From positions 1 through 15,654 of the forward strand of contig JACQPI010000211.1 in NCBI GenBank assembly GCA_016207585.1: DNA of 15,654 nucleotides, in the 5' to 3' direction. Below, one piece after another: positions 1 through 6,381 of the stretch. Below the pieces are notes generated by a model. The model saw only the letters and a program-made list of their open reading frames with translations, had not been told where the DNA came from and made no database searches. The position numbers and the translations under genes are program-made. The stretch is from Elusimicrobiota bacterium. Lineage in GTDB: Bacteria > Elusimicrobiota > Elusimicrobia > UBA1565 > JACRDR01. Within the stretch, counting starts at the first letter, position 1. Each line of letters starts with the position of its first letter.

Positions 1-318
1 GAGATACGCCCCATCCACCATCAGAGGGAAGACCGGGCGCAGGCGCACATATTCGTCTGTTTTTTGGCGTACGTCCTCTGGAAATTGCTGGAGCAATGGC
101 AGAGTCGCGCGGGTTTGGGTAATTCGCCGCGGACGATCCTGCAGGAGTTGGGTCACATCCACAGCGGCGACGTCATACTGCCCACGATCACCGGCGAGCG
201 GATTCGACTGCGAAGCGTCGTCAGTCCGGAAAAGGCGCAGAAGATCATCCTGCAGCGGCTGGGGATTGATCTGCCCAGGCGCATGAGGATACCAGAGCAC
301 CTGGTGGCCAAAATGTAG
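1..318 (+). CDS. IS1634-type transposase, C-terminal part (cut by window edge)
   Basis: The frame is open from the first base of the window to a TAG at 316-318, so this is the last 105 or so residues of a longer protein. It reads EIRPIHHQREDRAQAHIFVC, then FLAYVLWKLLEQWQSRAGLG, and ends in VAKM. The RPI-H-...-AHI-VCFLAYVLWK pattern is the hallmark C-terminal helix region that follows the catalytic glutamate in IS1634-type (IS4-superfamily) DDE transposases. The catalytic residues lie outside the window. The TTG at 64 is not a real start, because the family motif continues upstream of it. The gene is convergent with potC and is the only confident plus-strand gene. Whether the full element is intact cannot be judged. 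Family recognition is from memory of the motif, not from a search. Confidence 0.85.
   Translation, partial: EIRPIHHQREDRAQAHIFVCFLAYVLWKLLEQWQSRAGLGNSPRTILQELGHIHSGDVILPTITGERIRLRSVVSPEKAQKIILQRLGIDLPRRMRIPEHLVAKM
1..318 (+). mobile_element. Right-hand part of an IS1634-like insertion sequence
   Basis: The transposase 3' end marks the inner part of an insertion sequence whose left end is outside the window. The right terminus should lie somewhere between the stop codon and the potC stop (319-421). I cannot place the inverted repeat or target duplication without the other end. The element appears to have inserted just downstream of potC without damaging it. Confidence 0.6.
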
Positions 319-320
319 TG

Positions 321-382
321 CCAACTTTTGGGCCCAGATGCTGGAATTTCCAGCATTATTTCGCGGCTACTGCGGAAGTTGG
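321..382. repeat. Nested inverted repeats between transposase and potC
   Basis: The inner dyad at 338-356 is ATGCTGGAA, one central T, then TTCCAGCAT, a 9-bp perfect arm pair. It is framed by CCAACTT at 321-327 and its reverse complement AAGTTGG at 376-382. On the plus strand the inner hairpin is followed by TATTTC rather than a real T-run, and on the minus strand there is no T-run at all. It is therefore a poor intrinsic terminator in either direction. It may be part of the IS end or a bidirectional transcription barrier between the convergent transposase and potC. Confidence 0.55.
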
Positions 383-383
383 G

Positions 384-398
384 CTAGGTCGGACCTAG
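384..398. repeat. 15-bp dyad CTAGGTC-G-GACCTAG downstream of potC
   Basis: Perfect 7-bp arms with a single central G lie 23 bases beyond the potC stop. With so short a centre it would form a hairpin only by opening inner pairs, so a protein-binding dyad or an IS-end feature is as likely as a terminator. No T-run follows on either strand. The function is unknown. Confidence 0.45.
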
Positions 399-421
399 GA
401 CATACCTGGAGGACGCACCCC

Positions 422-1219
422 CTACCGTTGCCCTTTTTCCCGGGTCAAGAAGTGTTGCCCCAGGAGGAGGGCCGTGGTAACGAGTAGCAGCAGCGTCGCC
501 AGGGCGTTGACCTCGGGCGTGATGCCGAATTTCATCATCGAGTAGATCCGGATCGGCAGGGTCTCGACGCCGATTCCCGCTACGAAAAACGAGGTCACGA
601 AATCCTCGAACGACATCGTGAAGGCCAACAAGCCGCCGGATAGGAGGGCCGGCCTTAACAGAGGGAGCGTCACTTTCCGGAAGGCCGTCCACTCCGTCGC
701 GCCGAGGTCCATCGCGGCCTCCTCGATGTTGGCGTTTCTCAGGGATAAAAGCCGCGCACGAATCGCACCGGTCGTATAAGGCAGGCAAAAGATGACATGC
801 GCGGCGACGAGCGTCGGAAAGGAAAGCGGGATGTTCGCGCGCACGAAGAACGTCAGCAGGCCCACCCCGAGGACGACCTCCGGCAGCATCATCGGGACGT
901 TGATGAAGCCGGTGTAGGCCTTGCGTCCCCTAAACGGGGGATGGCGCACGAGGACGTAGCTCGCCAGCACTCCCAGCGCAAGAGATGCAAGAGCCGCCGA
1001 GACCGCGAGTTCGAGGCTCGTCAGGAAGGCGGCCAGCATCTCGTGGTTGGAAGCCAGGCGGCGGTACCACTCAAAAGTGAATCCTTTCCAGACGACGTTG
1101 CGCCGCGCGTTGTTGAAGGAGAATGCCATCATGACCGCCATGGGCAGATAGAGGAAAACGTAGACCCCTGCGCACCAGCTCCAGAGCCCCCATGGCCGCC
1201 GTAAGGGCCCTAAGCCCAT
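422..1219 (-). CDS. potC: Spermidine/putrescine ABC transporter permease PotC
   Basis: This inner-membrane permease subunit would form the polyamine channel with PotB, energised by PotA. The 265-residue length is normal for PotC. Hydrophobic segments lie near residues 14-34, 66-90, 106-126, 135-150, 190-213 and 238-255. The cytoplasmic EAA loop that docks to the ATPase is clear at 167-191 (EEAAMDLGATEWTAFRKVTL, then PLLRP). I chose the ATG at 1219 because its A is also the last base of the potB TGA (TGATG). This gives a one-base overlap and likely translational coupling, and the protein then starts just before the first membrane segment. The frame stays open further upstream to 2023, but that part is only a shadow of potB. 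It is the last gene of the minus-strand pot cluster. The TAG stop is followed by no convincing terminator. Confidence 0.93.
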   Translation of the reverse strand: MGLGPLRRPWGLWSWCAGVYVFLYLPMAVMMAFSFNNARRNVVWKGFTFEWYRRLASNHEMLAAFLTSLELAVSAALASLALGVLASYVLVRHPPFRGRKAYTGFINVPMMLPEVVLGVGLLTFFVRANIPLSFPTLVAAHVIFCLPYTTGAIRARLLSLRNANIEEAAMDLGATEWTAFRKVTLPLLRPALLSGGLLAFTMSFEDFVTSFFVAGIGVETLPIRIYSMMKFGITPEVNALATLLLLVTTALLLGQHFLTREKGQR

Positions 1220-2181
1220 CAAACCCGTCCCGCCTCGAAGCCGGAGCCTTCCAGCCTGAGATAGCCGTAAAATCCGATCAGCAGAACGGCGATCAAGACC
1301 ACGGCGACCGCGCTTCCGAAAGCCCAGTCCTGGGCCACCATGAACTGGTTTTGGATGAGATTGCCGATCAGGTAGGTGCGCGGGCCGCCCAGGAACTCTG
1401 CCGTCAGGAAGTCCCCCGCGCACGGTATGAACGTGAGGAGACATCCCGCCGCGATTCCCGGCATGCTCAAGGGCAACGTGACTTTCGTGAAAGTGCTTCG
1501 AGGGGTGGCGCCGAGGTCTTTGGCGGCCTCGATGAGCGCCCGAGGAATTTTCTCGAGGCAGGCGTAGAGGGGCAGGACCATGAAGGGCAGATAGAAATAG
1601 ACGAGTCCCAGGATGACCGCGAAAGGCCTGTTCAGGAACTGGATCGGCGTTTCGATAAGACCGAGGCCGATGAGGAGATTGTTGATCAGGCCTTCCCTGC
1701 CCAGCAGAATGATCCAGGAGTAGATCGCCACGAGGCAGGAGGTCCAGAAGGGCAGCATGATCATGACGATCAGCATCTCGCGGCGGCGGCCCGCGTAAAA
1801 GCTCAAGGTGTAGGCGACGCCGTAGCCCAAGACGAGGCACAGGAACGTCGTCGTCGCGGCGTAAACGAGGGAGCGCCCCAAAACCGGAGCATAGACGGCA
1901 TCGAGAATCTTGGCGTAGTTCCCGAGGCTGAATTCCCAGACGACCATGCCGTAGGGGCCTCGGCGGGTCAGAGAGAGGGCCAGTATCAATAGAAGCGGAA
2001 GAACCAAACCGCATAGGAGCCACAGGCTCGCCGGCGCCATGAGCGCGTGGCTGGCGGAAGGCCGTTCGCCTGCGATCAGGCGCGACAGGAACAAGTCCAG
2101 TCGAGAGCGAGCGAGCGCGGGGCTGCGGGCTGCCGGCGAAGAAGCGAGCGGCGCTCCGGGACTCAGCTGCAGGGGGGGCAT
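1219..2181 (-). CDS. potB: Spermidine/putrescine ABC transporter permease PotB
   Basis: This is the second membrane subunit of the polyamine importer. Membrane segments are visible near residues 50-71, 103-129, 136-161, 184-208, 240-262 and 288-308. The EAA loop lies at 218-241 (EAAKDLGATPRSTFTKVTLP). The 320 residues exceed the usual 275-285 because about 47 low-complexity residues precede the first membrane helix. An internal ATG at 2040 would give a 273-residue protein of standard length. I kept the ATG at 2181 because it sits two bases after the response-regulator stop, fitting coupled translation, but neither start has a clear Shine-Dalgarno sequence. The codons after this ATG form a run of seven C bases. 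The end overlaps potC by one base. The function call is firm and the start is not. Confidence 0.92.
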   Translation of the reverse strand: MPPLQLSPGAPLASSPAARSPALARSRLDLFLSRLIAGERPSASHALMAPASLWLLCGLVLPLLLILALSLTRRGPYGMVVWEFSLGNYAKILDAVYAPVLGRSLVYAATTTFLCLVLGYGVAYTLSFYAGRRREMLIVMIMLPFWTSCLVAIYSWIILLGREGLINNLLIGLGLIETPIQFLNRPFAVILGLVYFYLPFMVLPLYACLEKIPRALIEAAKDLGATPRSTFTKVTLPLSMPGIAAGCLLTFIPCAGDFLTAEFLGGPRTYLIGNLIQNQFMVAQDWAFGSAVAVVLIAVLLIGFYGYLRLEGSGFEAGRV

Positions 2182-2183
2182 CG

Positions 2184-3026
2184 TTAGGAAGCCAAGTCCC
2201 GTATCAGGATGCTGTCGATGATTCGACGGAACGTCGCCGCGTCGAACGGCTTTTGGAGGATGTAGCGCAGGTTCGGAAAGCGGGTGAACCAGGCCGTCTT
2301 TTGCTCGTCGGACAGAGGGCGGGCGGTCATGAGGACGACCGGGATGGTCACGCTCTTGGCGTCCTGGGCCACCGCCTGCAGGAAGCGGTCTCCCGTCATG
2401 TGAGGCATCGTGAGGTCCGTGATGACGAGGTTCGGCCGGAGCTTGGCGATCTGCTCCAACCCGCTCTCCCCGTCCGGGGCGCGCGTCACCTCGTCTTCCG
2501 GATGCATCGCCAGGCTCAGGAATTCGAAGAACGGCACCTCATCCTCGACGACCAGGATTCTGTATTTGGCCCTGGAGGTTTTCGCGGGAGCGGAGGCTGG
2601 AGCGGCCGGCGCGACCGGGCGGGGCGGCGGCGTCGGACGGCTGGAGAGCACCTGCGCGACCGACTCGAGCAGGCTGTCGAGCTTGAAAGGCTTGGGCAGC
2701 CATTTACGAAAGTTCGGGTGCTGCTGGAACATCGAGACGGTCACCGGGTCCAGCGCCGCGGCCGTCATCATGATGACCGGAATATAGTAGAGGGCCGGAT
2801 TGGTCCGCAGGTGCCTCAGAACCTCGGAGCCCGTCATTTTCGGCAGGATCACGTCGCACACGATAAGATCGGGGACCTGATTGACCGCCAGCGTGACGCC
2901 TTCCTGTCCGTCCGCGGCCGTGAGGACCTCGTACTGGCCCCCCAGGGCCGTCGAGATGAGTTCCCGAAGTTCTCCTTCGTCATCGATGACGAGGATGCGC
3001 GCCTTGGCCCTCTGCGTCGATATCAC
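2184..3026 (-). CDS. Double-receiver response regulator without output domain
   Basis: The protein has 280 residues and two CheY-like receiver domains. Receiver 1 covers about 9-128, with acidic pocket D15/D16, phospho-acceptor D58 (VCDVILP), T88 and K112 (LPKPF). Receiver 2 covers about 155-275, with E161/D162, D204 (ITDLTMP), T234 and K259 (LQKPF). A Pro/Ala-rich linker spans 131-150. Both sites keep all the residues needed for phosphorylation. No DNA-binding or enzymatic domain is present, so it probably acts by protein contact or as a phosphate relay or sink. The start is the GTG at 3026, overlapping the potD stop as GTGA, with AGGAGGT nine bases upstream. The frame is open up to 3401, but that extension lies wholly over potD and is a shadow. 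It ends two bases before potB, so it is an integral member of the pot operon. The cognate kinase is not in the window. Confidence 0.9.
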   Translation of the reverse strand: MISTQRAKARILVIDDEGELRELISTALGGQYEVLTAADGQEGVTLAVNQVPDLIVCDVILPKMTGSEVLRHLRTNPALYYIPVIMMTAAALDPVTVSMFQQHPNFRKWLPKPFKLDSLLESVAQVLSSRPTPPPRPVAPAAPASAPAKTSRAKYRILVVEDEVPFFEFLSLAMHPEDEVTRAPDGESGLEQIAKLRPNLVITDLTMPHMTGDRFLQAVAQDAKSVTIPVVLMTARPLSDEQKTAWFTRFPNLRYILQKPFDAATFRRIIDSILIRDLAS

Positions 3027-4078
3027 AGGATCTTTACCTCCTGCCACGCGCGGTTCCAGAGCTCGTCGGCCTCCGGATCGAGCGGCGCGTAGAATTGGAG
3101 GCGCGCCTCGACCGCCGGGGGCGGATAGACGCGAGGATCGTTCCTGAGCGTCGGCTCCAGCCGCTTGATCGCCTCGGCGTTGGGGGTCGCGTAGCGGACG
3201 CTGTTGGATATCTCGGCCCCGACTTCCGGGCTTAAGAGGTAGTCCACGAGTCGAAGCACCTCGGCCCGCCGGCCGGCGCCCCGGATCAGACAGAGGCTGT
3301 CGACCCAGATGAAGCTCCCTTCCTTGGGAATGACGTAATCGACATGCGTATTCTCGCGGGCGGCCTGAAGGACGTCGCCGCTCCAGCCTTGCGCCAGCCA
3401 CAGCTCCCCCGACACGAGATCGTCGACGAACGTGGAGGAGCTGTATTGCTTCAATATTCCCCGCTGCTTGAGAAGCAGGTCCCGAGCCTTCTCGAGTTGG
3501 GCCGGATCCTTGGAATCCAGCGGGGACCCCGTCAAAAGCAACGCGACGCCGATGCCATCGCGAAGATTGTCGAGCATCGAGACGCGTCCCTTATAGCGCT
3601 CGTCCCAGAGCGACCACCAGCTTTGGGGCGGCTTGGCGAGCTTGCGGGCGTTGTAGCCGATGCCGGTCGTGCCCCAGAGGTAGGGGATCGTATAGAGAAG
3701 CCCAGGATCGTAGGAAGGATCGCGAAAGCGCGGCGCGATACGGCGCAGGTTTTTCAAAATGTCGTGAGGCACGGGATCGAGAAGCCGCATCGCCTTCAGG
3801 CGCGGGATCATGTAGTCGGTCGCGACGAAGAGGTCGTAGCCGCGCACGCCGGCCTTGAGCTTGGAGAACATCTCTTCCTCGCTCGAATAGACCTCATAAT
3901 TGACCTTGATTCCGGCCTCCTTCTCGAAGCGCGGAAGGGTCTCTTTCCCGATGTAATTGAACCAGTTGAAGAAGTTGACCGTATTCGGGTCGCGCCCCCG
4001 GCAGGCCTCCAAGGCCGGCAGGCCGCCCACGGCGGCGAGGGCGGCGATCCTCAAGAAATCCCGGCGGGTCGCGCGCAT
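3023..4078 (-). CDS. potD: Spermidine/putrescine-binding protein PotD
   Basis: This is the periplasmic receptor that delivers polyamine to PotBC. Its 351 residues match the PotD family. Recognisable ligand-site features are FFNWFNY (W39), the TDY segment at 88, GWSGD (W232), FIWVDSL (W258, D260) and SVRYATPN (Y296). They match by position the aromatic and acidic residues that hold polyamine amines in E. coli PotD. The glutamate of the E. coli acidic pair appears as an aspartate in the DNLRDG segment (D174). The N-terminus TRRDFLR followed by a short hydrophobic stretch resembles a Tat signal. C26 in LEAC could be a weak lipobox, although glutamate at -2 is unusual. It starts four bases after the potA stop and overlaps the response regulator by GTGA. 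Putrescine rather than spermidine preference is an inference from the catabolic genes nearby. Confidence 0.92.
   Translation of the reverse strand: MRATRRDFLRIAALAAVGGLPALEACRGRDPNTVNFFNWFNYIGKETLPRFEKEAGIKVNYEVYSSEEEMFSKLKAGVRGYDLFVATDYMIPRLKAMRLLDPVPHDILKNLRRIAPRFRDPSYDPGLLYTIPYLWGTTGIGYNARKLAKPPQSWWSLWDERYKGRVSMLDNLRDGIGVALLLTGSPLDSKDPAQLEKARDLLLKQRGILKQYSSSTFVDDLVSGELWLAQGWSGDVLQAARENTHVDYVIPKEGSFIWVDSLCLIRGAGRRAEVLRLVDYLLSPEVGAEISNSVRYATPNAEAIKRLEPTLRNDPRVYPPPAVEARLQFYAPLDPEADELWNRAWQEVKIL
3036..3042 (-). promoter_or_regulatory. Strong ribosome-binding site of the response regulator
   Basis: AGGAGGT on the minus strand lies nine bases before the GTG at 3026, inside the last codons of potD. 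It is the best Shine-Dalgarno match in the pot cluster, and it fixes the start at the GTG rather than further upstream. Confidence 0.75.
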
Positions 4079-4082
4079 GCCT

Positions 4083-5231
4083 CTACGCGACGTCCGTCGT
4101 TCGTGAAGGCGCGACGCAAGCCTGGAGTATTCTAAGGTCCGAGGGCCGAAATTCGACCCATACCTCCCGGAAGTCGGAGGCCGTATCCGCCCCGGCCCAC
4201 GCCCCGGAGTCCGTCGTTACGGCAGTGAGGACCTTGCCGGACTTGGGAAACGGCGAGCAGAGGAATTGCCTGCTGGCCCCCAAATAGACGTTTTCCAGAA
4301 GCTTCGCGGGGAAGCAGACGGTTCCCTCCTGCGGCGAAGACGGCCTCGCCCCGTGGATATGGATGCGTTCGGGACGGATCGCGACCGAGAGCTTTTTGCC
4401 TGGCACGGAGGCCGAGCCGCCGTTTTGCGGGAAGAGTACCTCGACTTCCCCTTCCAGCATAAGACGCGTCCCATCGTGTCCCGAAGCCAGGACCTCCCCA
4501 TCGAGGATGTTGGCGGAGCCGATGAAGTCCGCTACGAAGCTCGACTGCGGCTTTTCGTATATCTCCCTGGGTCCTCCCAGCTGCTCGATCTCCCCGGCGT
4601 TGAAGACCGCGATCCGGTCCGAGAGGGTCAGGGCTTCCTCCTGGTCGTGGGTGACGTAGATGAAAGCGATCCCGAGCCGGCGCTGGATTCCCTTGAGCTC
4701 GAGCTGCATCTGGCGCCGGAGCTTGAGGTCGAGGGCCCCAAGGGGCTCATCGAGCAGAAGCAGGCTTGGACGGCCAACGATCGCGCGCGCCAAGGCGACG
4801 CGCTGTTGCTGGCCGCCCGAGAGCTGGTCGATGCGGCGGCTTTCAAAGCCCGAGAGCTTCACGAGGTCCAACGCCTCCAGGACGCGTTGACGGACCTCGG
4901 CCTCCGGGCGTCTTTGGATCCGCAGCCCGAAGGCGGTATTGTCAAAAACATCGTAGTGCGGAAACAAGGCGTAGTGCTGGAAGACCGTATGGACGTCGCG
5001 GGCGTAGGGCGCCTCGGAGGTCACATCGCGGCCCTTCAAAAAGACCCGGCCGTCGTCCGGCCAGTCGAAGCCTCCGATGATTCGCAAGGTGGTCGTCTTA
5101 CCGCAACCGGAGGGCCCCAAAAAAGTCAGAAATTCCCCGGGATAGACTTGCAGGGAAATACCCTTGAGAACCTTTTGCGGGCCGAAGGACTTTTCGATCC
5201 CTTGAAGTTCTAAGAGCGGTGCCTGCGCCAT
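4083..5231 (-). CDS. potA: Spermidine/putrescine ABC transporter ATP-binding protein PotA
   Basis: This is the cytoplasmic ATPase subunit of the polyamine importer, first gene of the pot cluster. All ABC motifs are present: Walker A GPSGCGKTT at 39-47, Q-loop Q85 in TVFQHYALFPH, signature LSGGQQQR at 137-144, Walker B LLLLDEP with D161 and E162, D-loop GALD at 165-168 and switch H195 in VTHDQEE. Residues from about 240 onward form the TOBE-type regulatory extension typical of PotA and MalK-like ATPases. At 382 residues the length is normal. The ATG at 5231 has only a weak AAAGAAA ribosome-binding stretch. A 110-base non-coding gap lies upstream and could hold its own promoter. Confidence 0.94.
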   Translation of the reverse strand: MAQAPLLELQGIEKSFGPQKVLKGISLQVYPGEFLTFLGPSGCGKTTTLRIIGGFDWPDDGRVFLKGRDVTSEAPYARDVHTVFQHYALFPHYDVFDNTAFGLRIQRRPEAEVRQRVLEALDLVKLSGFESRRIDQLSGGQQQRVALARAIVGRPSLLLLDEPLGALDLKLRRQMQLELKGIQRRLGIAFIYVTHDQEEALTLSDRIAVFNAGEIEQLGGPREIYEKPQSSFVADFIGSANILDGEVLASGHDGTRLMLEGEVEVLFPQNGGSASVPGKKLSVAIRPERIHIHGARPSSPQEGTVCFPAKLLENVYLGASRQFLCSPFPKSGKVLTAVTTDSGAWAGADTASDFREVWVEFRPSDLRILQACVAPSRTTDVA

Positions 5232-5341
5232 GGTTTCTTTTCGAACAAACTTAAGGCGTCAACCATTCCCTTCGCCATGCTCGGTCATAGGATGCAGAAT
5301 ATCACATTCTATCCGCGACAATATAGGGCCCAAAGGCCTTG
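5232..5341 (-). promoter_or_regulatory. Intergenic region upstream of potA, with operator-like dyad
   Basis: This is the longest gap between the hydrolase and transport genes. On the minus strand it carries TTGTCG followed about 15-17 bases later by TATTCT/TCTGCA, and TTGACG closer to the start codon. None is a convincing promoter pair. A dyad at 5296-5310 reads AGAAT-ATCAC-ATTCT on the plus strand, with outer GAT/ATC bases extending the symmetry. A short GGCC-containing stem at the hydrolase end (about 5327-5337) has no T-run. The region most likely holds a second start point for the pot genes, but I cannot define it. Confidence 0.4.
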
Positions 5342-6346
5342 TCAGGGTTGGGACTTCCCGCCCATTTGGATCTGTTTATTGATCCAATCCAGGAGATCGG
5401 TCCCCACCCGATCTTCTTGGGATTGCCCCTTGGAATCGAGCCGACGGTGGTCCAAATCATCGTAGCGCGCGTACGTCAGGTTGGATTTTTCCAGCTCCTT
5501 GAAACGAGCCTCCACCCTGTCGGAACTCTCGATGGGGACGGCGCGGTCGCGGACCCCGTGCGCCAGGTACAGGGGAATCTGCAGTTTCTCCAAGTCGGAG
5601 AGCGGATTCAGGGAGAGATAGGAGGACCACCATCGGAACGTGTTGGTCCTGCCAAGCCACGTCTTTGAGGATTCGGGGTCTTCCATGATCCGCCCGATCT
5701 GCGCCAGCAACTCGGCGAGGGCTTGTTTTATCTCCTGCTCCGACCGTCCTTCTTCCTTCATGGCCTTGGATTTCGCGAGGGCCAGTTCCTCGGGGGGCGG
5801 CAAGCCGCCTCCGGAGCCCAGAAGCGCCGCCGCGGTTGATTCGGATATGGCCCGCGCCAGCATCAGCGCGAGCAGGCCCCCCTCCGACTCCCCCACCCAT
5901 AGAATACGACGGTCCCAGCCGGGAAGCTCGCCTCGGAAAGCATGAAGCATCTGCAGGTAGTCGAGCATCCTGTCTCCGATCGAATTATTGCGAAGGAACT
6001 CCTTGGGGCAGCGCCATCGCCCGCCGCGTTTGAGACCTCTCACCTCGACGGCGGCGAAGGCGGCCCCTAGCGAGGTGAACGTCGCGCGATGGGCCTCGAA
6101 GTAAGGCCAGACGGACCGGCAGCCGTTCTCCTGGACGTAGATGACGACCGGAAAGCCGTCGGAGGCCGGAACCGAGAGGTAGTAGACGAGCTTGGAGGAG
6201 GCGTTGTTTCGCGGGAGCACGAAAGTTTCTTGGGCAAGGACGGATGCGGCATGGAAATGGGGTAAAAAGAACAAGAAAGGAACGAAGAGCGCCGTTCGGC
6301 GAAACCCTCGCGACGCGACGAGAAGCCGAGGACTATGGCCGGCCAT
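5342..6346 (-). CDS. Secreted alpha/beta hydrolase (serine hydrolase), substrate unknown
   Basis: From the ATG at 6346 this is a 334-residue protein. Residues 1-38 look like a Sec signal peptide: basic RGFRR, then a hydrophobic ALFVPFLFFLP core, with probable cleavage after SVLA. The alpha/beta-hydrolase triad is visible as S154 in the nucleophile elbow GESEGG, D267 in HGVRDRAVP, and H300 in DDLDHR. A charged helical insertion at about 184-225 (EELALAKSKAMKEEG) would form a lid. It resembles prolyl-oligopeptidase or dienelactone-hydrolase-like folds, but no substrate can be named. A further in-frame start at 6415 would overlap patD by 34 bases. I prefer 6346 because it places the signal peptide at the very N-terminus. 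It lies between patD and potA on the same strand, which suggests co-transcription with polyamine genes. Its start codon is inside a perfect palindrome. Confidence 0.8.
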   Translation of the reverse strand: MAGHSPRLLVASRGFRRTALFVPFLFFLPHFHAASVLAQETFVLPRNNASSKLVYYLSVPASDGFPVVIYVQENGCRSVWPYFEAHRATFTSLGAAFAAVEVRGLKRGGRWRCPKEFLRNNSIGDRMLDYLQMLHAFRGELPGWDRRILWVGESEGGLLALMLARAISESTAAALLGSGGGLPPPEELALAKSKAMKEEGRSEQEIKQALAELLAQIGRIMEDPESSKTWLGRTNTFRWWSSYLSLNPLSDLEKLQIPLYLAHGVRDRAVPIESSDRVEARFKELEKSNLTYARYDDLDHRRLDSKGQSQEDRVGTDLLDWINKQIQMGGKSQP

Positions 6347-6350
6347 AGTC
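6331..6350. promoter_or_regulatory. Perfect 20-bp palindrome over the hydrolase start codon
   Basis: GACTATGGCC is followed directly by its reverse complement GGCCATAGTC, with no spacer and no mismatch. The symmetry stops exactly at both flanks (G at 6330, G at 6351). The minus-strand ATG of the hydrolase (6346-6344) lies within it. It could be an operator for a dimeric regulator or an mRNA element that hides the start codon. An exact chance palindrome of this length is unlikely in a window of this size, though it may partly reflect coding constraints. Confidence 0.55.
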
Positions 6351-6381
6351 GGTATGCGATGCCCTTGAGCGATCACAGGTG

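Noticed and set aside
422..2023. A 533-residue frame that would extend PotC at its N-terminus
   Set aside because: The first half lies over potB in another frame and is Arg/Pro-rich noise. PotC family similarity begins at the ATG at 1219.
2184..3401. A longer response regulator starting at 3401
   Set aside because: The extra 125 residues overlap potD and lack any domain. The GTG at 3026 has a strong ribosome-binding site and the GTGA overlap.
4266..5213. Plus-strand frame opposite potA (315 codons)
   Set aside because: potA carries every ABC ATPase motif. The opposite frame has none and no ribosome-binding site of note.
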